From the NCBI RefSeq assembly GCF_038593855.1, contig NZ_CP151996.1, forward strand, positions 1,798,001 through 1,862,000: 64,000 nt of DNA, read 5' to 3'. Within the stretch, counting starts at the first letter, position 1. The number at the start of each line of letters is the position of its first letter. Position numbers and translations under genes: made by a program. Positions 18,391-27,423 of this stretch are shown here, one piece after another. This stretch comes from Lysinibacillus sp. FSL M8-0337 (GTDB lineage: Bacteria; Bacillota; Bacilli; Bacillales_A; Planococcaceae). A model generated the notes under the pieces. The model saw nothing but the letters and a program-made list of their open reading frames with translations. It did no database searches and was not told the DNA's origin.

Positions 18391-19188
18391 ATGGCTATTT
18401 TACATATTACCTTTAGCTTGTCTACACAAGGGTCCATTAAACACGCGATTCGACAAAACCATTTACAGCGGGAAGAGTCAGTGATTTGTATTAATGATAA
18501 TTTCTCTATTGGCCCACTTACAAGTATGGAAGAGCGAAAAAAATGGTTGGATACCCATATTTTTAAGGATGTAGAAGAACAAGAATTATATGAAGACATC
18601 CACAACAAGTGGACAAAAGCGATAGCTGGCATCCCATGTGATCTGGATGTTTGGATTTGGTATAGTCAAAATGCGCATGAAGAAATTGCTTTACGTTATG
18701 TGATGAGTGAGTTTGTCAATAAATGCAGCATGGTATTTGGTATAGATGCCACGGCTGGTTTACAGCGCATTCAACAAGACATGTCCATTCGTTATACTGG
18801 TGAGTTATCAGCGGATATGTTAATGAAGTTACGTCCAGAAGCGAAGCGTTTTACAATTGAGGAGTGTCAGCGTCTAGCTAAAGAATGGGACGAGCTCAAG
18901 CGAAATCAAAGTATATTGCGAGTTTGGCAAAATGGCATTGTTCATGTAAACGAGAATATGTTTGATGAAAAAATTATGAACAGTGCAAAATATTTACAAG
19001 CTAGCAACAATGAGCAATGGCTTTCACCAGTGAATGTTATTGGGCAAATGGTAAATACGACGGATGACTATATTAGCGAAACATTTATTGAAAATCGATT
19101 ACTCTACTTGGCTCAACAAGGACTATTTGAAATAAGCGGTGACACAACGGATATAAATGCATATAAAATAAACTATATTGGACAATAA
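18391..19188 (+). CDS. DUF1835/DUF3658-type protein
   Basis: 265 residues, start with AAAAGGAGGAG upstream. The N-terminal part (LHITFSLSTQGSIKHAI, then INDNFSIGPL) matches what I recall of DUF1835, a domain of unknown function widespread in Bacillaceae. The C-terminal part (VNVIGQMVN, FIENRLLYLAQQGLFEISG) fits the companion DUF3658. No catalytic motif is recognised. It is cotranscribed with the LysE exporter and ends at a hairpin of the repeated terminator family. Confidence 0.75.
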   Translation: MAILHITFSLSTQGSIKHAIRQNHLQREESVICINDNFSIGPLTSMEERKKWLDTHIFKDVEEQELYEDIHNKWTKAIAGIPCDLDVWIWYSQNAHEEIALRYVMSEFVNKCSMVFGIDATAGLQRIQQDMSIRYTGELSADMLMKLRPEAKRFTIEECQRLAKEWDELKRNQSILRVWQNGIVHVNENMFDEKIMNSAKYLQASNNEQWLSPVNVIGQMVNTTDDYISETFIENRLLYLAQQGLFEISGDTTDINAYKINYIGQ

Positions 19189-19204
19189 GTTAAACGCTCA
19201 TGAG

Positions 19205-19246
19205 AAAAAGTGTTAGATTGATTTGAAGTCAATCTAACACTTTTTT
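19205..19246. terminator. Terminator, copy 1 of the AGTGTTAGATTGA hairpin family
   Basis: A perfect 17-bp stem AAAAAGTGTTAGATTGA / TCAATCTAACACTTTTT with loop TTTGAAG, between convergent genes; T-runs on both sides make it bidirectional. Five more near-identical copies occur in the window. Confidence 0.92.
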
Positions 19247-19325
19247 GTTATGTTGTTGTTCGCGTCTTACTTTTTGAGCAGAATTCACCCATCTTTTTGT
19301 TCCTTCATTTTGAGTGCCAGCCTCT

Positions 19326-20234
19326 TTAGTCGCGTTCTCTCGAAGGGCCCATCTTCTCATAATAATCAAGAACAAATTGCTGGAATTGCCGTGCGGACGG
19401 TGGAAGGTAACGATTTTCAATCCAAGCCATTCCAATTATGCGTTCACATACCATATCTTCAACATGTATTTTTACGACCTTATTTGGATTAAGGTCTTCA
19501 TCATCAGGTAGTAGGGATACCCCAAGACCAGCTCCTACAAAGCCTGCAACGGTAGAGACCTCATCACCTTCATACGTAATTTTAGGCTTAATGCCCGCAG
19601 CATTTAACAGTCGATCAGCAGTCCGGCGTAATGCATAGCCTTTTTTCATAAGGACAAAGTTTTCATGTTCTAGTTCTTTCATTGTTATACTTTTACGATT
19701 GGCTAGATGATGATCGATGGGCACCATGATATAAAGCTCATCTCTCCATAGTTCTTTCCAACAAACAGGTGGTTCGGTATCAATTGCTGCAAGCAAACAA
19801 AGATCTAGCTCACCTGCAAGCAGTTGTTTAAGCTGGGAGTGCGAATAGTTTTGTGTGAAATGAAAGCGGATATGCGGATGTTGCTGACGAAAGGCGCGGA
19901 TCAAATCAGGGACTATACTTGTTCCAAGTGTATGTAAGAAGCCCAGTGACACATCTCCAAGCTCTGGATTATTGAGCTCCTGTAATTCTAAAACAGCTTT
20001 TTCATATTCTTTACGCATACGTTGCACGCGATATAAAAACAATTCTCCGTAGCGATTTAGCATGATCGAACGTCCTTGGCGGTCAAATAAAGGAACACCT
20101 AATTCCTCCTCAAGCTTTGAAATCGAACGACTTAGTGCAGGCTGTGAAATCGCTAAAACATCTGCTGCACGTGTCATATGTTCAAGCTTCGCTACTGTTG
20201 CAAAATATTCCAATTGTTGCCATTCCAATTTCAC
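19326..20234 (-). CDS. LysR-family transcriptional regulator
   Basis: 302 residues with the LysR winged helix at about 1-60 (QLEYFATVAKLEHMTRAADVLAISQPALSRSISKLE) and an effector-binding domain from about 90. The effector is not evident. LysR proteins usually control a divergent neighbour; here the divergent gene is the esterase at 20530, 295 bases away, which makes it a candidate target. Confidence 0.87.
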   Translation of the reverse strand: MKLEWQQLEYFATVAKLEHMTRAADVLAISQPALSRSISKLEEELGVPLFDRQGRSIMLNRYGELFLYRVQRMRKEYEKAVLELQELNNPELGDVSLGFLHTLGTSIVPDLIRAFRQQHPHIRFHFTQNYSHSQLKQLLAGELDLCLLAAIDTEPPVCWKELWRDELYIMVPIDHHLANRKSITMKELEHENFVLMKKGYALRRTADRLLNAAGIKPKITYEGDEVSTVAGFVGAGLGVSLLPDDEDLNPNKVVKIHVEDMVCERIIGMAWIENRYLPPSARQFQQFVLDYYEKMGPSRERD

Positions 20235-20529
20235 TCACCTCTAATAATAGTATGGATATTAGTTACCTGCATTATAACGGTAAAAGGATAGGAAGTATAG
20301 GCAACTTGGGAAAATTTTAAATGGCAGCTCATCGGAAATTAAACAAATGAATTTTTTTAATTTAGAAGCACCTCCAAAGGGTGATTACAGAAGGAATTAA
20401 CCTTACACCATTCATGCATAAAACGTATCGAAACGATAAAAACTATAAATTGTACATTATGAATAAAGGGTGTTAAGATAGACACATAAAATACACAAAT
20501 ACAAATTTCCGTGAAGGGGATATTATAAA

Positions 20530-21282
20530 ATGAAGTTATCAAAGCCGCAACCTCTAACAATTGAGGGAGGCAAAAAAGCCGTACTATTACTGCATGGATT
20601 TACAGGTAGCACAAAAGATGTGAAAAAGCTAGGGGAATTTTTATCCAAACGTGGTTATACCGTTCATGCACCTATCTATAGTGGGCACGGGGTAGAACCG
20701 GAAGCCCTACTAGAAACAAAACCTGAAGACTGGTGGAACGATGTAGTAGAAGGCTACAACTTCCTAAAAGATAAAGGATATGAAGAAATCGCAGTAGTAG
20801 GCATTTCACTTGGCGGAGTTTTTTCATTAAAAGTAGCAGAGCAATTTCCTGTTAAAGGAGTTGTTGCCATGTGTGCGCCGATAACACGCGATAGCTCAAA
20901 AGGATTATTTACACGTTTATACAATTATGCAAGACTTTATAAACACTTTGAAAACAAGTCCAAAGATCAAATTATTTCTGAACTACATGAATTACGCATT
21001 TCACCAAAAGATTCTTTAGATGGCGTAACACGCTTAACAGAAGAAACACGTGAAGATTTACCTGCAATTAAAGCACCAACTTTAGTATTGCAAGGATTAT
21101 TAGACGATGAGCTATATCAACAAAGCGCTCCGTTTATTTTAGATACAGTTAAAACAGATGATAAAGAAATTATTTGGTATGAAAATTCTGGTCATATTAT
21201 TACGTTAGATAAAGAACGTGATAAAGTGTATGAAGACGTGTACAATTTTTTAAACCATATAGAGTGGTCTGTTGCAAACTAA
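20530..21282 (+). CDS. Est30-like carboxylesterase (alpha/beta hydrolase)
   Basis: 250 residues with GAAGGGGAT upstream. It has the oxyanion motif LLLHGFTGSTKDV, the nucleophile elbow GISLGGV (Ser at about 95) and a late ENSGHIITLD with the catalytic His; the Asp is in LQGLLDDELY. This is the pattern of Geobacillus Est30, a short-chain carboxylesterase also seen in Bacillus as YvaK. It should hydrolyse carboxylic esters in the cytoplasm. It is monocistronic with its own terminator. Confidence 0.87.
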   Translation: MKLSKPQPLTIEGGKKAVLLLHGFTGSTKDVKKLGEFLSKRGYTVHAPIYSGHGVEPEALLETKPEDWWNDVVEGYNFLKDKGYEEIAVVGISLGGVFSLKVAEQFPVKGVVAMCAPITRDSSKGLFTRLYNYARLYKHFENKSKDQIISELHELRISPKDSLDGVTRLTEETREDLPAIKAPTLVLQGLLDDELYQQSAPFILDTVKTDDKEIIWYENSGHIITLDKERDKVYEDVYNFLNHIEWSVAN

Positions 21283-21309
21283 GAGCTGTCTTCTGACAGC
21301 TCTTTTTAT
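21281..21309 (+). terminator. Intrinsic terminator after the esterase
   Basis: AAGAGCTGTC, loop TTCT, GACAGCTCTT and a T-run; the stem begins inside the stop codon. Confidence 0.85.
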
Positions 21310-21558
21310 TTGTTAATTTTTACTTAATAAGCTAGGAACTGTACTATTAGCATTTATCTTAGAAAAAACTATTGTTTTTATAATAAATGCCTGTTACCAT
21401 AATGAAATTGTAGTGAAAATTCATTCGATTTAACTTATTTCAGCAAAACACCTTTATTTCTATTAGTGAACAACGAATGCGATAAAATTACTGAAGAGTA
21501 GTGGTTCGAACTCTAGCTGAAGTAAGAGAAGCTTCATTGGATATTTTACATTCTAAAT

Positions 21559-21613
21559 GAAGCATTTCGAGCAAGCTCGAAAAAAATCAGGAAGCAATTA
21601 CGCTAAGGCGTAA
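21559..21613. repeat. Double-palindrome repeat, copy 1
   Basis: Two palindromes in a fixed order: TTTCGAGCAAGCTCGAAA, then AATTACGCTAAGGCGTAATT at 21594-21613. The same pair recurs 119 bases further on. It fills a 490-base gap between the esterase and brnQ in which no gene is seen. Confidence 0.85.
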
Positions 21614-21677
21614 TTATTCTTGCTTCAATAGGGTGAAGCAAGAAAGCCTCCGGCGGATGTCACAGATTTTGAAGAGG

Positions 21678-21731
21678 AGCATTTCGAGCAAGCTCGAAAA
21701 AATCTGGACGCAATTACGCTAAGGCGTAATT
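21678..21731. repeat. Double-palindrome repeat, copy 2
   Basis: Nearly identical to copy 1: AGCATTTCGAGCAAGCTCG followed by AATTACGCTAAGGCGTAATT (21712-21731). It ends 43 bases before brnQ, so its hairpins would lie in the leader RNA if the promoter is upstream. Confidence 0.85.
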
Positions 21732-21774
21732 GATTATTTGCTATAGTCAAACACATCTAAGGAGTACATCAATT

Positions 21775-23124
21775 ATGCAAAAGAAAATACCTTTTTCTAC
21801 ATATGCAGTCATTGGAACGATGTTATTTGGACTGTATTTTGGAGCAGGAAATCTTATTTTTCCAATTCAACTTGGACAACTAGCAGGGACTAACTTTTGG
21901 TTTGCTCTTGTCGGTTTTTTAGTAACGGCAATCGGGTTACCGTTTTTAGGTATTTTAGCGATTGGTTTATCGGGCAGTAATGGACTGCGTGATTTAGCGA
22001 GTCGTATTCATCCTTTATTCGGCGTTATTTTTTCATTAGCGTTATACTTAACAATTGGTCCTTTCTTTGCTATTCCACGAACGGCAACAGTGCCATTTGT
22101 CGTTGGCTTTGAACCGTATATTAATGCGGAACATACAACCATGTTACTGGCTTTGTTTAGCTTTATATTTTTTGCCATTGTCTACTATTTCTCGTTAAAT
22201 CCAGCGAAGATTATGGATTATATCGGGAAGGTATTAACACCAGCCTTTTTAGTTGTCTTATTTATTTTAATAATTATTAGTATTGTAAAGCCGATGGGGC
22301 ACTTCCAACAGCCAATAGGTGATTATATTCAATCTTCCTTTATGACTGGCTTTAAAGAAGGCTATAATACAATGGATGCACTAGCATCGCTAGCATTTGG
22401 TATCGTTGTCATCAATGCTATTAAAAATGCAGGGATTACAGATCGTAAAGAAATTGCTAAGGCAACTTGGAAGTCTGGTATCTTTGCGATGGCATTAATG
22501 ACACTAATTTATGGGCTTATTACGTATATGGGCGCATCTAGTATTGAATCAGTAGGAACATTTGACAACGGTGGTTTAATTTTTGCAGCAGTTGCAGATC
22601 ATTATTTTGGCTCATTTGGTGCCATATTATTGGCAGTCATTATTGTGCTTGCTTGTTTAAAAACGAGTATTGGTTTAATTACTTCTTGTAGTGAATTTTT
22701 CCATGAAGTATTTCCAAAGGTTAGCTATAAAATGTTTGTTCTATTATTGTGTGTTGTGTCCTTCTCAATTGCGAACTTTGGTTTAAATAATATTATACAA
22801 TTTGCTATTCCAGTGCTTATGTTCTTATATCCACTTGCCATTGTTCTGATTTTACTTGCCTTAAGCTCTTCATTATTTAACAATAAGCAAGCTGTATACG
22901 CATCGGCTATGTTTTTGACGTTTTTCGTTAGTCTCATCGACGGCTACAAAGCGCTCGTTATTAGTATACCTGAGGCACAATTAAGCTGGTTAGACACAAT
23001 AGAGCAACTATACTCCGATGTTTTACCACTATATGATATCGGTTTAGGATGGATATTACCTGCTGTCATTGGGGTAGTGATTGGCTTGATTTTGCCTTCA
23101 AAACAAACTAAAACCATTCAATAG
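21775..23124 (+). CDS. brnQ: Branched-chain amino acid transporter, LIVCS family
   Basis: 449 residues from ATG 21775 with AAGGAG upstream; an in-frame start 15 codons earlier has no site. It is a twelve-helix protein with the BrnQ pattern LFGLYFGAGNLIFPIQLGQLA at the N-terminus and GFKEGYNTMDALASLAFG in the middle, features of sodium-coupled leucine/isoleucine/valine uptake. It ends at a hairpin of the repeated terminator family. The repeat block immediately upstream is the unusual feature. Confidence 0.92.
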   Translation: MQKKIPFSTYAVIGTMLFGLYFGAGNLIFPIQLGQLAGTNFWFALVGFLVTAIGLPFLGILAIGLSGSNGLRDLASRIHPLFGVIFSLALYLTIGPFFAIPRTATVPFVVGFEPYINAEHTTMLLALFSFIFFAIVYYFSLNPAKIMDYIGKVLTPAFLVVLFILIIISIVKPMGHFQQPIGDYIQSSFMTGFKEGYNTMDALASLAFGIVVINAIKNAGITDRKEIAKATWKSGIFAMALMTLIYGLITYMGASSIESVGTFDNGGLIFAAVADHYFGSFGAILLAVIIVLACLKTSIGLITSCSEFFHEVFPKVSYKMFVLLLCVVSFSIANFGLNNIIQFAIPVLMFLYPLAIVLILLALSSSLFNNKQAVYASAMFLTFFVSLIDGYKALVISIPEAQLSWLDTIEQLYSDVLPLYDIGLGWILPAVIGVVIGLILPSKQTKTIQ

Positions 23125-23151
23125 TTTTGCTATTTAAGTGATTGTACCTAT

Positions 23152-23193
23152 AAAAGAGTGTTAGATTGAATAAATGTCAATCTAACACTTTTT
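23152..23193 (+). terminator. Terminator, copy 2 of the AGTGTTAGATTGA hairpin family
   Basis: GTGTTAGATTGA (23158-23169), loop ATAAATG, TCAATCTAACAC (23177-23188) and TTTTT. Confidence 0.9.
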
Positions 23194-23286
23194 CTTATTT
23201 TTATATTCAGAAATAATATATGCAGAAAATTTATTCAATTTAATTTATAATGTTACTTATGATTGTTATAAGGAGAAGGTGAGCAA

Positions 23287-23919
23287 ATGCACGAACTTTG
23301 GATGTTTACAGCAGTGGCGCTAATGATTGTTATGGTGCCTGGAGTAGATTCACTGCTAGTTTTAAAAAATACAATCGTACATGGCAAAAAAGCAGGCTTT
23401 TTTACAATGGTAGGGATTGTCCTAGCACTAATCGTGTGGACAACTTTAGCAGTACTTGGTCTTGCAACGATTATATCAAAATCAATGGTAGTATTTTTAG
23501 TGATAAAGTATGCTGGTGCAGCTTATTTAATTTATTTAGGTATTCAGTCATGGCGTGCAAGGGCACAAAATATGATGTTGCAAGAAGAGGTTACTATCAA
23601 AGAAAATGGAGAAAAAAATATGCCGCTTAGTTGCATGACCCAAGGCATTACAACGGACTTATTAAACCCAAAAACATTGCTATTATATGTAACATTAATG
23701 CCTCAATTTATTCAACCAAATTTTAATATTAACGCGCAATTAATAGTGTTAGCAGGCATTTTAATTGCCTTATCCATTGTTTGGCTTGGCATTGTCATTC
23801 TTGTGATGAATGTAATTCGCAAATGGTTTATGAAGCAGACTGTACAAGCAATGTTTAATAAAATAACAGGTGTAATGTTAGTAGGCATTGGTGTTCGCAT
23901 TGCCACTGAAAAAGTATAG
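23287..23919 (+). CDS. LysE/RhtB-family exporter
   Basis: 210 residues, with AAGGAGAAGG upstream. It has the N-terminal MVPGVDSLLVLKN motif, VIKYAGAAYLIYLGIQSW and TDLLNPKTLLLYVTLMPQF, with about six helices. It is a paralogue of the exporter at 17753 but clearly divergent. Substrate unknown; a bidirectional terminator separates it from the SDR gene on the other strand. Confidence 0.84.
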   Translation: MHELWMFTAVALMIVMVPGVDSLLVLKNTIVHGKKAGFFTMVGIVLALIVWTTLAVLGLATIISKSMVVFLVIKYAGAAYLIYLGIQSWRARAQNMMLQEEVTIKENGEKNMPLSCMTQGITTDLLNPKTLLLYVTLMPQFIQPNFNINAQLIVLAGILIALSIVWLGIVILVMNVIRKWFMKQTVQAMFNKITGVMLVGIGVRIATEKV

Positions 23920-23934
23920 GAAAATTGAAAAAAA

Positions 23935-23968
23935 GCACGCAATGGTCAATTTCCATTGCGTGCATTTT
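23935..23968. terminator. Bidirectional terminator
   Basis: GCACGCAATGG, 7-base loop, CCATTGCGTGC between convergent LysE and SDR genes, flanked by A- and T-rich runs. Confidence 0.85.
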
Positions 23969-23975
23969 ATTACCC

Positions 23976-24734
23976 TTAGTAGGCAGTCCAACCACCATCT
24001 ACGGCAATAACCTGACCATTTACAAAGCTCGCTTCATCTGAACCTAAGAATATAGCAAGTTGGGCAATTTCTTCTGGTTGTCCAGCCCGAGGATTGATGG
24101 ACAAGCCAAGTGCCTGACGAGCCGCCCCGACTTCACTCATATTGGTCATTGTTGAGCCAATGTTAGTCATAACAGCACCTGGTGCAATCCCGTTGCAACG
24201 AATATTTTGATTGGCATACATAAAAGCTGTATTTTTTGTTAAGCCTACGACGGCATGTTTAGAGGCAGTGTAGGCAGCGCCTGCGCGAGCACCATAAAGT
24301 CCGCCAGCAGAAATATTATTAACAAAGACCCCATGCCCTTGCTCAAGGAAAATTTCTGTTGCCATACGCATAGAGCGCATAACAGCTGTTGTATTGACAG
24401 CAAATACTTTATCCCAACGCTCATCGGAAATTTCACCGACAGGCTCCATACCATCCATAATACCCGCGTTGTTAACTAAAATATCTAGTTTACCAAAATT
24501 GTTTTTGGTCTCATCAAATAAGCGTAGCAAGTCTTCTGCTAGAGCAACGTTTGTTTGTATAGCGATAGCTGTGCCACCAGACGCCTGAATACCATCCACA
24601 ACAGCTTGCGCACCATCTAAATTTAAATCTGAAACAACGACTTTCGCACCTTCTTTAGCATAACCTTCTGCGATTGCTTTCCCCATACCTGATGCTGCAC
24701 CTGTAACAATTGCTACTTTATTTTCTAATCTCAT
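23976..24734 (-). CDS. Short-chain dehydrogenase/reductase
   Basis: 252 residues with TAGGAGGTC upstream. It has the classical SDR set: VTGAASGMGKAIAEG, NNAGI, Ser of NISAGGLYG, YTASKHAVVGLTKN and the closing VNGQVIAVDGGWTAY. It resembles the glucose-1-dehydrogenase/3-oxoacyl reductase group; substrate is open. It diverges from a TetR-family gene with which it shares a promoter region containing two dyads, so it is the likely target of that regulator. Confidence 0.87.
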   Translation of the reverse strand: MRLENKVAIVTGAASGMGKAIAEGYAKEGAKVVVSDLNLDGAQAVVDGIQASGGTAIAIQTNVALAEDLLRLFDETKNNFGKLDILVNNAGIMDGMEPVGEISDERWDKVFAVNTTAVMRSMRMATEIFLEQGHGVFVNNISAGGLYGARAGAAYTASKHAVVGLTKNTAFMYANQNIRCNGIAPGAVMTNIGSTMTNMSEVGAARQALGLSINPRAGQPEEIAQLAIFLGSDEASFVNGQVIAVDGGWTAY

Positions 24735-24766
24735 GTCAAAAGACCTCCTATTCTAACGATTAATTA

Positions 24767-24840
24767 TTGAACATGTGTTCATTAAAATATTATAATATCC
24801 ATGTAAGCGATTTCAATATGCAGAATTCATAGAACTGTTC
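24767..24840. promoter_or_regulatory. Divergent promoters and TetR-type operators
   Basis: Plus strand: TTGAAC (24767-24772), 18 bases, TATAAT (24791-24796), toward the TetR gene. Minus strand: TTGAAA (24811-24816 complement), 16 bases, TATAAT (24789-24794 complement), toward the SDR. The two -10 elements overlap. The dyad TGAACA-TG-TGTTCA (24768-24781) covers the plus -35, and a shorter dyad GAAC-T-GTTC lies at 24832-24840. Confidence 0.6.
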
Positions 24841-24887
24841 AGTAAGCAACACATTTTAAAAAATTGTATAGTAAGGGGTAGAAAAAA

Positions 24888-25472
24888 TTGACCGTGAACG
24901 ATTTACGAGTAGTCAAAACAAAGCAGACGTTACATAATGCATTGCTCACGTTGCTAAGTGACAAACCGCTAGAAAATATATCGATTGCTGAAATATGTCG
25001 TGTGGCAAAAGTGAATAGGGGGACATTTTATTTACATTACGAACAAAAGGAAAAGTTGTTTGAAGAATATTTTCAGGAAATTGTTGAGGATTTATATCAT
25101 GCTTATGAGGAACCTTACCGTGCAGCATCGACTATTATTAAAAACGAGCTAGATCCAAATACGATCCAGATTTTTCATCATATAGAGCGTTTTAAACTAT
25201 TTTATCGCATTGTTTTTTCTAAAAATGTTCCGCTAACCTACTATTATATGTTGTTTGATGAAATACAATCGTTACTAAAAAGAGATTTAGCGCAAAATAA
25301 AATTGGGGAAATAAAGACGGATTTTTATAGTGCTTATCAAGCAAATGCCATAATTGGCATAATAATTGAGTGGTATCGGCATGATTTTGCGGAAAGTGCC
25401 AGTGAACTAAACAAGCAACTCGCTGCCATTTTACGGTTTGAAGAAAATAGTGGAAATCGCCACAAACAATAA
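24888..25472 (+). CDS. TetR/AcrR-family regulator
   Basis: 194 residues from TTG 24888 (GTG 24894 is an alternative), with AAGGGG upstream. The N-terminal helix-turn-helix is clear (DKPLENISIAEICRVAKVNRGTFYLHYEQKEKLFEEYF), followed by a helical ligand domain of the type often called TetR_C. It is divergent from the SDR gene and probably represses both via the dyads between them. The ligand is unknown. Confidence 0.85.
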   Translation: MTVNDLRVVKTKQTLHNALLTLLSDKPLENISIAEICRVAKVNRGTFYLHYEQKEKLFEEYFQEIVEDLYHAYEEPYRAASTIIKNELDPNTIQIFHHIERFKLFYRIVFSKNVPLTYYYMLFDEIQSLLKRDLAQNKIGEIKTDFYSAYQANAIIGIIIEWYRHDFAESASELNKQLAAILRFEENSGNRHKQ

Positions 25473-25511
25473 AAAATCGCACTATACTTGAAATACTCGT
25501 AAACTAGCAAA

Positions 25512-25548
25512 GAAATGTTAGATTGAAAGCCATCAATCTAACATTTTC
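25512..25548. terminator. Terminator, copy 3 of the hairpin family
   Basis: AAATGTTAGATTGA, loop AAGCCA, TCAATCTAACATTT between the convergent TetR and ABC-2 genes. It has lost the GC pair of the other copies (ATGTT for GTGTT) on both arms, a compensated change. Confidence 0.85.
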
Positions 25549-25557
25549 CTCTTTTGT

Positions 25558-26745
25558 TCAATTATTGAGCTGTAGGGCTTTAGGTTTTTTTAGTGCAACT
25601 GCTACGATTGCGATTGCTAGTGTAACAACGATAATCATACCTAATGAACTGCTATTACTTATCAAGCTTTCAGTGTTACCGCCAAAAATAATTGTATAGT
25701 AGCCGTCAGCACCGTATGTCGCTGGCAAAAGAGAAGCGAGGCGGTGGTAAAATTCTGAAAGCAACGCATTCGGTACGAGGACACCAGATGTAACAAGCTG
25801 CAATGACAGTGCACAAATATTAAAGACCATGCCAAGATTACCAAATAAGATAACAAAAACTTGTGCTAAACATAGGAAAGCCCAATACATAAAACCTTGG
25901 AATAAATAAATAGTAATTAAACTTTCATCACTCGAAATCGCAAATAGCTGCATTAAACCAATTGTTAGTAAGGGCAAAATAAATGCAACAGCAAAATTGA
26001 GCAGTTGTCTTGCAAAAAATAAAGACCATTTCGAAACGCTATCTTGAAGCATTTGCGCTGCTTGTTGGTGTTGCATAATCATCACCATTGCACCAACGAA
26101 TGAAGAAATAATCACCATTAACGGGACAAAATTCGCAGCAAACTCTTTCACATCATTTGTTTTCATAATAGTCGATTCAACGATACGATCTTTTACACCC
26201 ATAATGGTTGTCGTGACAGTATCCTGAACAAGCAAGGCGGTGTTTTGTTCTATTGGAAGTTGCGAGAATTGTTGTGAAAACGCTTTGACAATTTCTCCTT
26301 GCTGTACAGGATATAGCTGATGATTGATTTCATTTGTAGTCTGTTTTGCTACGCCTTCCATCATTGTTTTGGCAAGGCTTGCGTTCGCCTGATTAATAGA
26401 ATAAATAATGTTTGCGTCTTTACCTGCTTTGAGCTGAGCAGTGAAGTCAGCAGGTATGTGAATCATCATATGAATATAACGGTTTTCCAAATCCTTTTCC
26501 GCCATATCAATGGAAGAATAGTCTTTGGACGCAAAGGGCAAAGACTCTTTAAGCCCATCTATCACTTCTTGCCCAAAGGCAGTATCCTCGCTAATATAGC
26601 CAATTGTTAAATTATCTGTTCGATCATTTATGCCATCATATGCTGTCATCCAAATAGAAAAAAATATTAATTGAAATGCAACTGTAGCGACAATGCCGAT
26701 ATAGGTTTCACGAATTTTAAATAATGCTTGTAATCCTTTTGTCAT
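25558..26745 (-). CDS. ABC-2-type membrane protein (YhgE/Pip-like permease)
   Basis: 395 residues. One N-terminal helix (IGIVATVAFQLIFFSIWM) is followed by a large extracytoplasmic domain of about 150 residues and five or six C-terminal helices, the layout of ABC-2 permeases of the drug-export type. No ATPase gene is adjacent, so it may work with an ATPase encoded elsewhere or belong to the YhgE/DUF3533 group. It lies 59 bases after a TetR gene on the same strand, with an operator-like site in between. Confidence 0.75.
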   Translation of the reverse strand: MTKGLQALFKIRETYIGIVATVAFQLIFFSIWMTAYDGINDRTDNLTIGYISEDTAFGQEVIDGLKESLPFASKDYSSIDMAEKDLENRYIHMMIHIPADFTAQLKAGKDANIIYSINQANASLAKTMMEGVAKQTTNEINHQLYPVQQGEIVKAFSQQFSQLPIEQNTALLVQDTVTTTIMGVKDRIVESTIMKTNDVKEFAANFVPLMVIISSFVGAMVMIMQHQQAAQMLQDSVSKWSLFFARQLLNFAVAFILPLLTIGLMQLFAISSDESLITIYLFQGFMYWAFLCLAQVFVILFGNLGMVFNICALSLQLVTSGVLVPNALLSEFYHRLASLLPATYGADGYYTIIFGGNTESLISNSSSLGMIIVVTLAIAIVAVALKKPKALQLNN

Positions 26746-26768
26746 ATCCTCTTATTGCCTCCTGATAA

Positions 26769-26788
26769 GTAAGTACTTGCTTGCATAG
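26769..26788 (-). promoter_or_regulatory. Operator-like site 1 of the TetR/ABC-2 unit
   Basis: GTAAGTACTTGCTTGCATAG matches the complement of site 2 (27401-27420) at 17 of 20 positions. It lies between the regulator stop and the ABC-2 gene start. Confidence 0.6.
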
Positions 26789-26804
26789 TAGGGAAAAATT
26801 TTTT

Positions 26805-27386
26805 CTAGGAAGTTAAACCCCTAGAAAAAATTGCAACACTTGTTTTTAACAGTTCTTCTGTTGGAAGGGTAGAAACGATTGTACCTAATCGAGCGCGTGA
26901 AATAAAGTGACCAAAATTAAGGGCTATAAGAGATAGTGCAGCCGCTTCAAAGTTGACCTCTCGAATTTTTCCTTTATGATGCATTTCCTTAAAGTAATGT
27001 ATTAGTTCATTTTTAAAGAGTAAAGGCACATTTGCTATTTCAGCATTTATTTCAGGAAATTGCATCGATTCCTTAAAGCCAATCATCACAAAGTCCTTGA
27101 TAGACATCATATATTCGAAATATTGCATTGAAAAGCGGGTTAAATCCGTTTCTAAATCCCATGTCACCTCTTCACGCATTGTTTTTTGCAAAATTGGGTT
27201 GTAAGAAAATTTGTCTACAATCGTTTTTAAGAGCCCCTCCTTATTGCCAAAATGGCGGAAAATAGTGACCTCATTGACTTGTGCTAAGTCTGCGATTGCC
27301 TTCGTTGTGGCTGCGGTATAACCTTTTTCGCTAATTAATTGTAAGGCTGCATCAATTATGCGTTGTGCTGTTTCTTTTGTTGCCAA
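26805..27386 (-). CDS. TetR/AcrR-family regulator of the ABC-2 gene
   Basis: 193 residues from a TTG start with AGGAGGA upstream. The helix-turn-helix reads ISEKGYTAATTKAIADLAQVNEVTIFRHFGNKEGLLKTI, the typical N-terminal TetR pattern. It is first in a two-gene unit with the ABC-2 permease. A 20-bp dyad overlaps its own promoter or ribosome-site region, and a copy precedes the permease, so self-repression is likely. Confidence 0.86.
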   Translation of the reverse strand: MATKETAQRIIDAALQLISEKGYTAATTKAIADLAQVNEVTIFRHFGNKEGLLKTIVDKFSYNPILQKTMREEVTWDLETDLTRFSMQYFEYMMSIKDFVMIGFKESMQFPEINAEIANVPLLFKNELIHYFKEMHHKGKIREVNFEAAALSLIALNFGHFISRARLGTIVSTLPTEELLKTSVAIFSRGLTS

Positions 27387-27400
27387 TAAACTAAGTCCTC

Positions 27401-27423
27401 CTATGCAAGTAGTTACTTACATG
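27401..27423 (-). promoter_or_regulatory. Operator-like site 2 upstream of the TetR gene
   Basis: ATGCAAGTAGTTACTTACAT (27403-27422) is a near-perfect dyad with one mismatched pair, 15-36 bases before the start codon and partly upstream of its AGGAGG. Confidence 0.65.
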
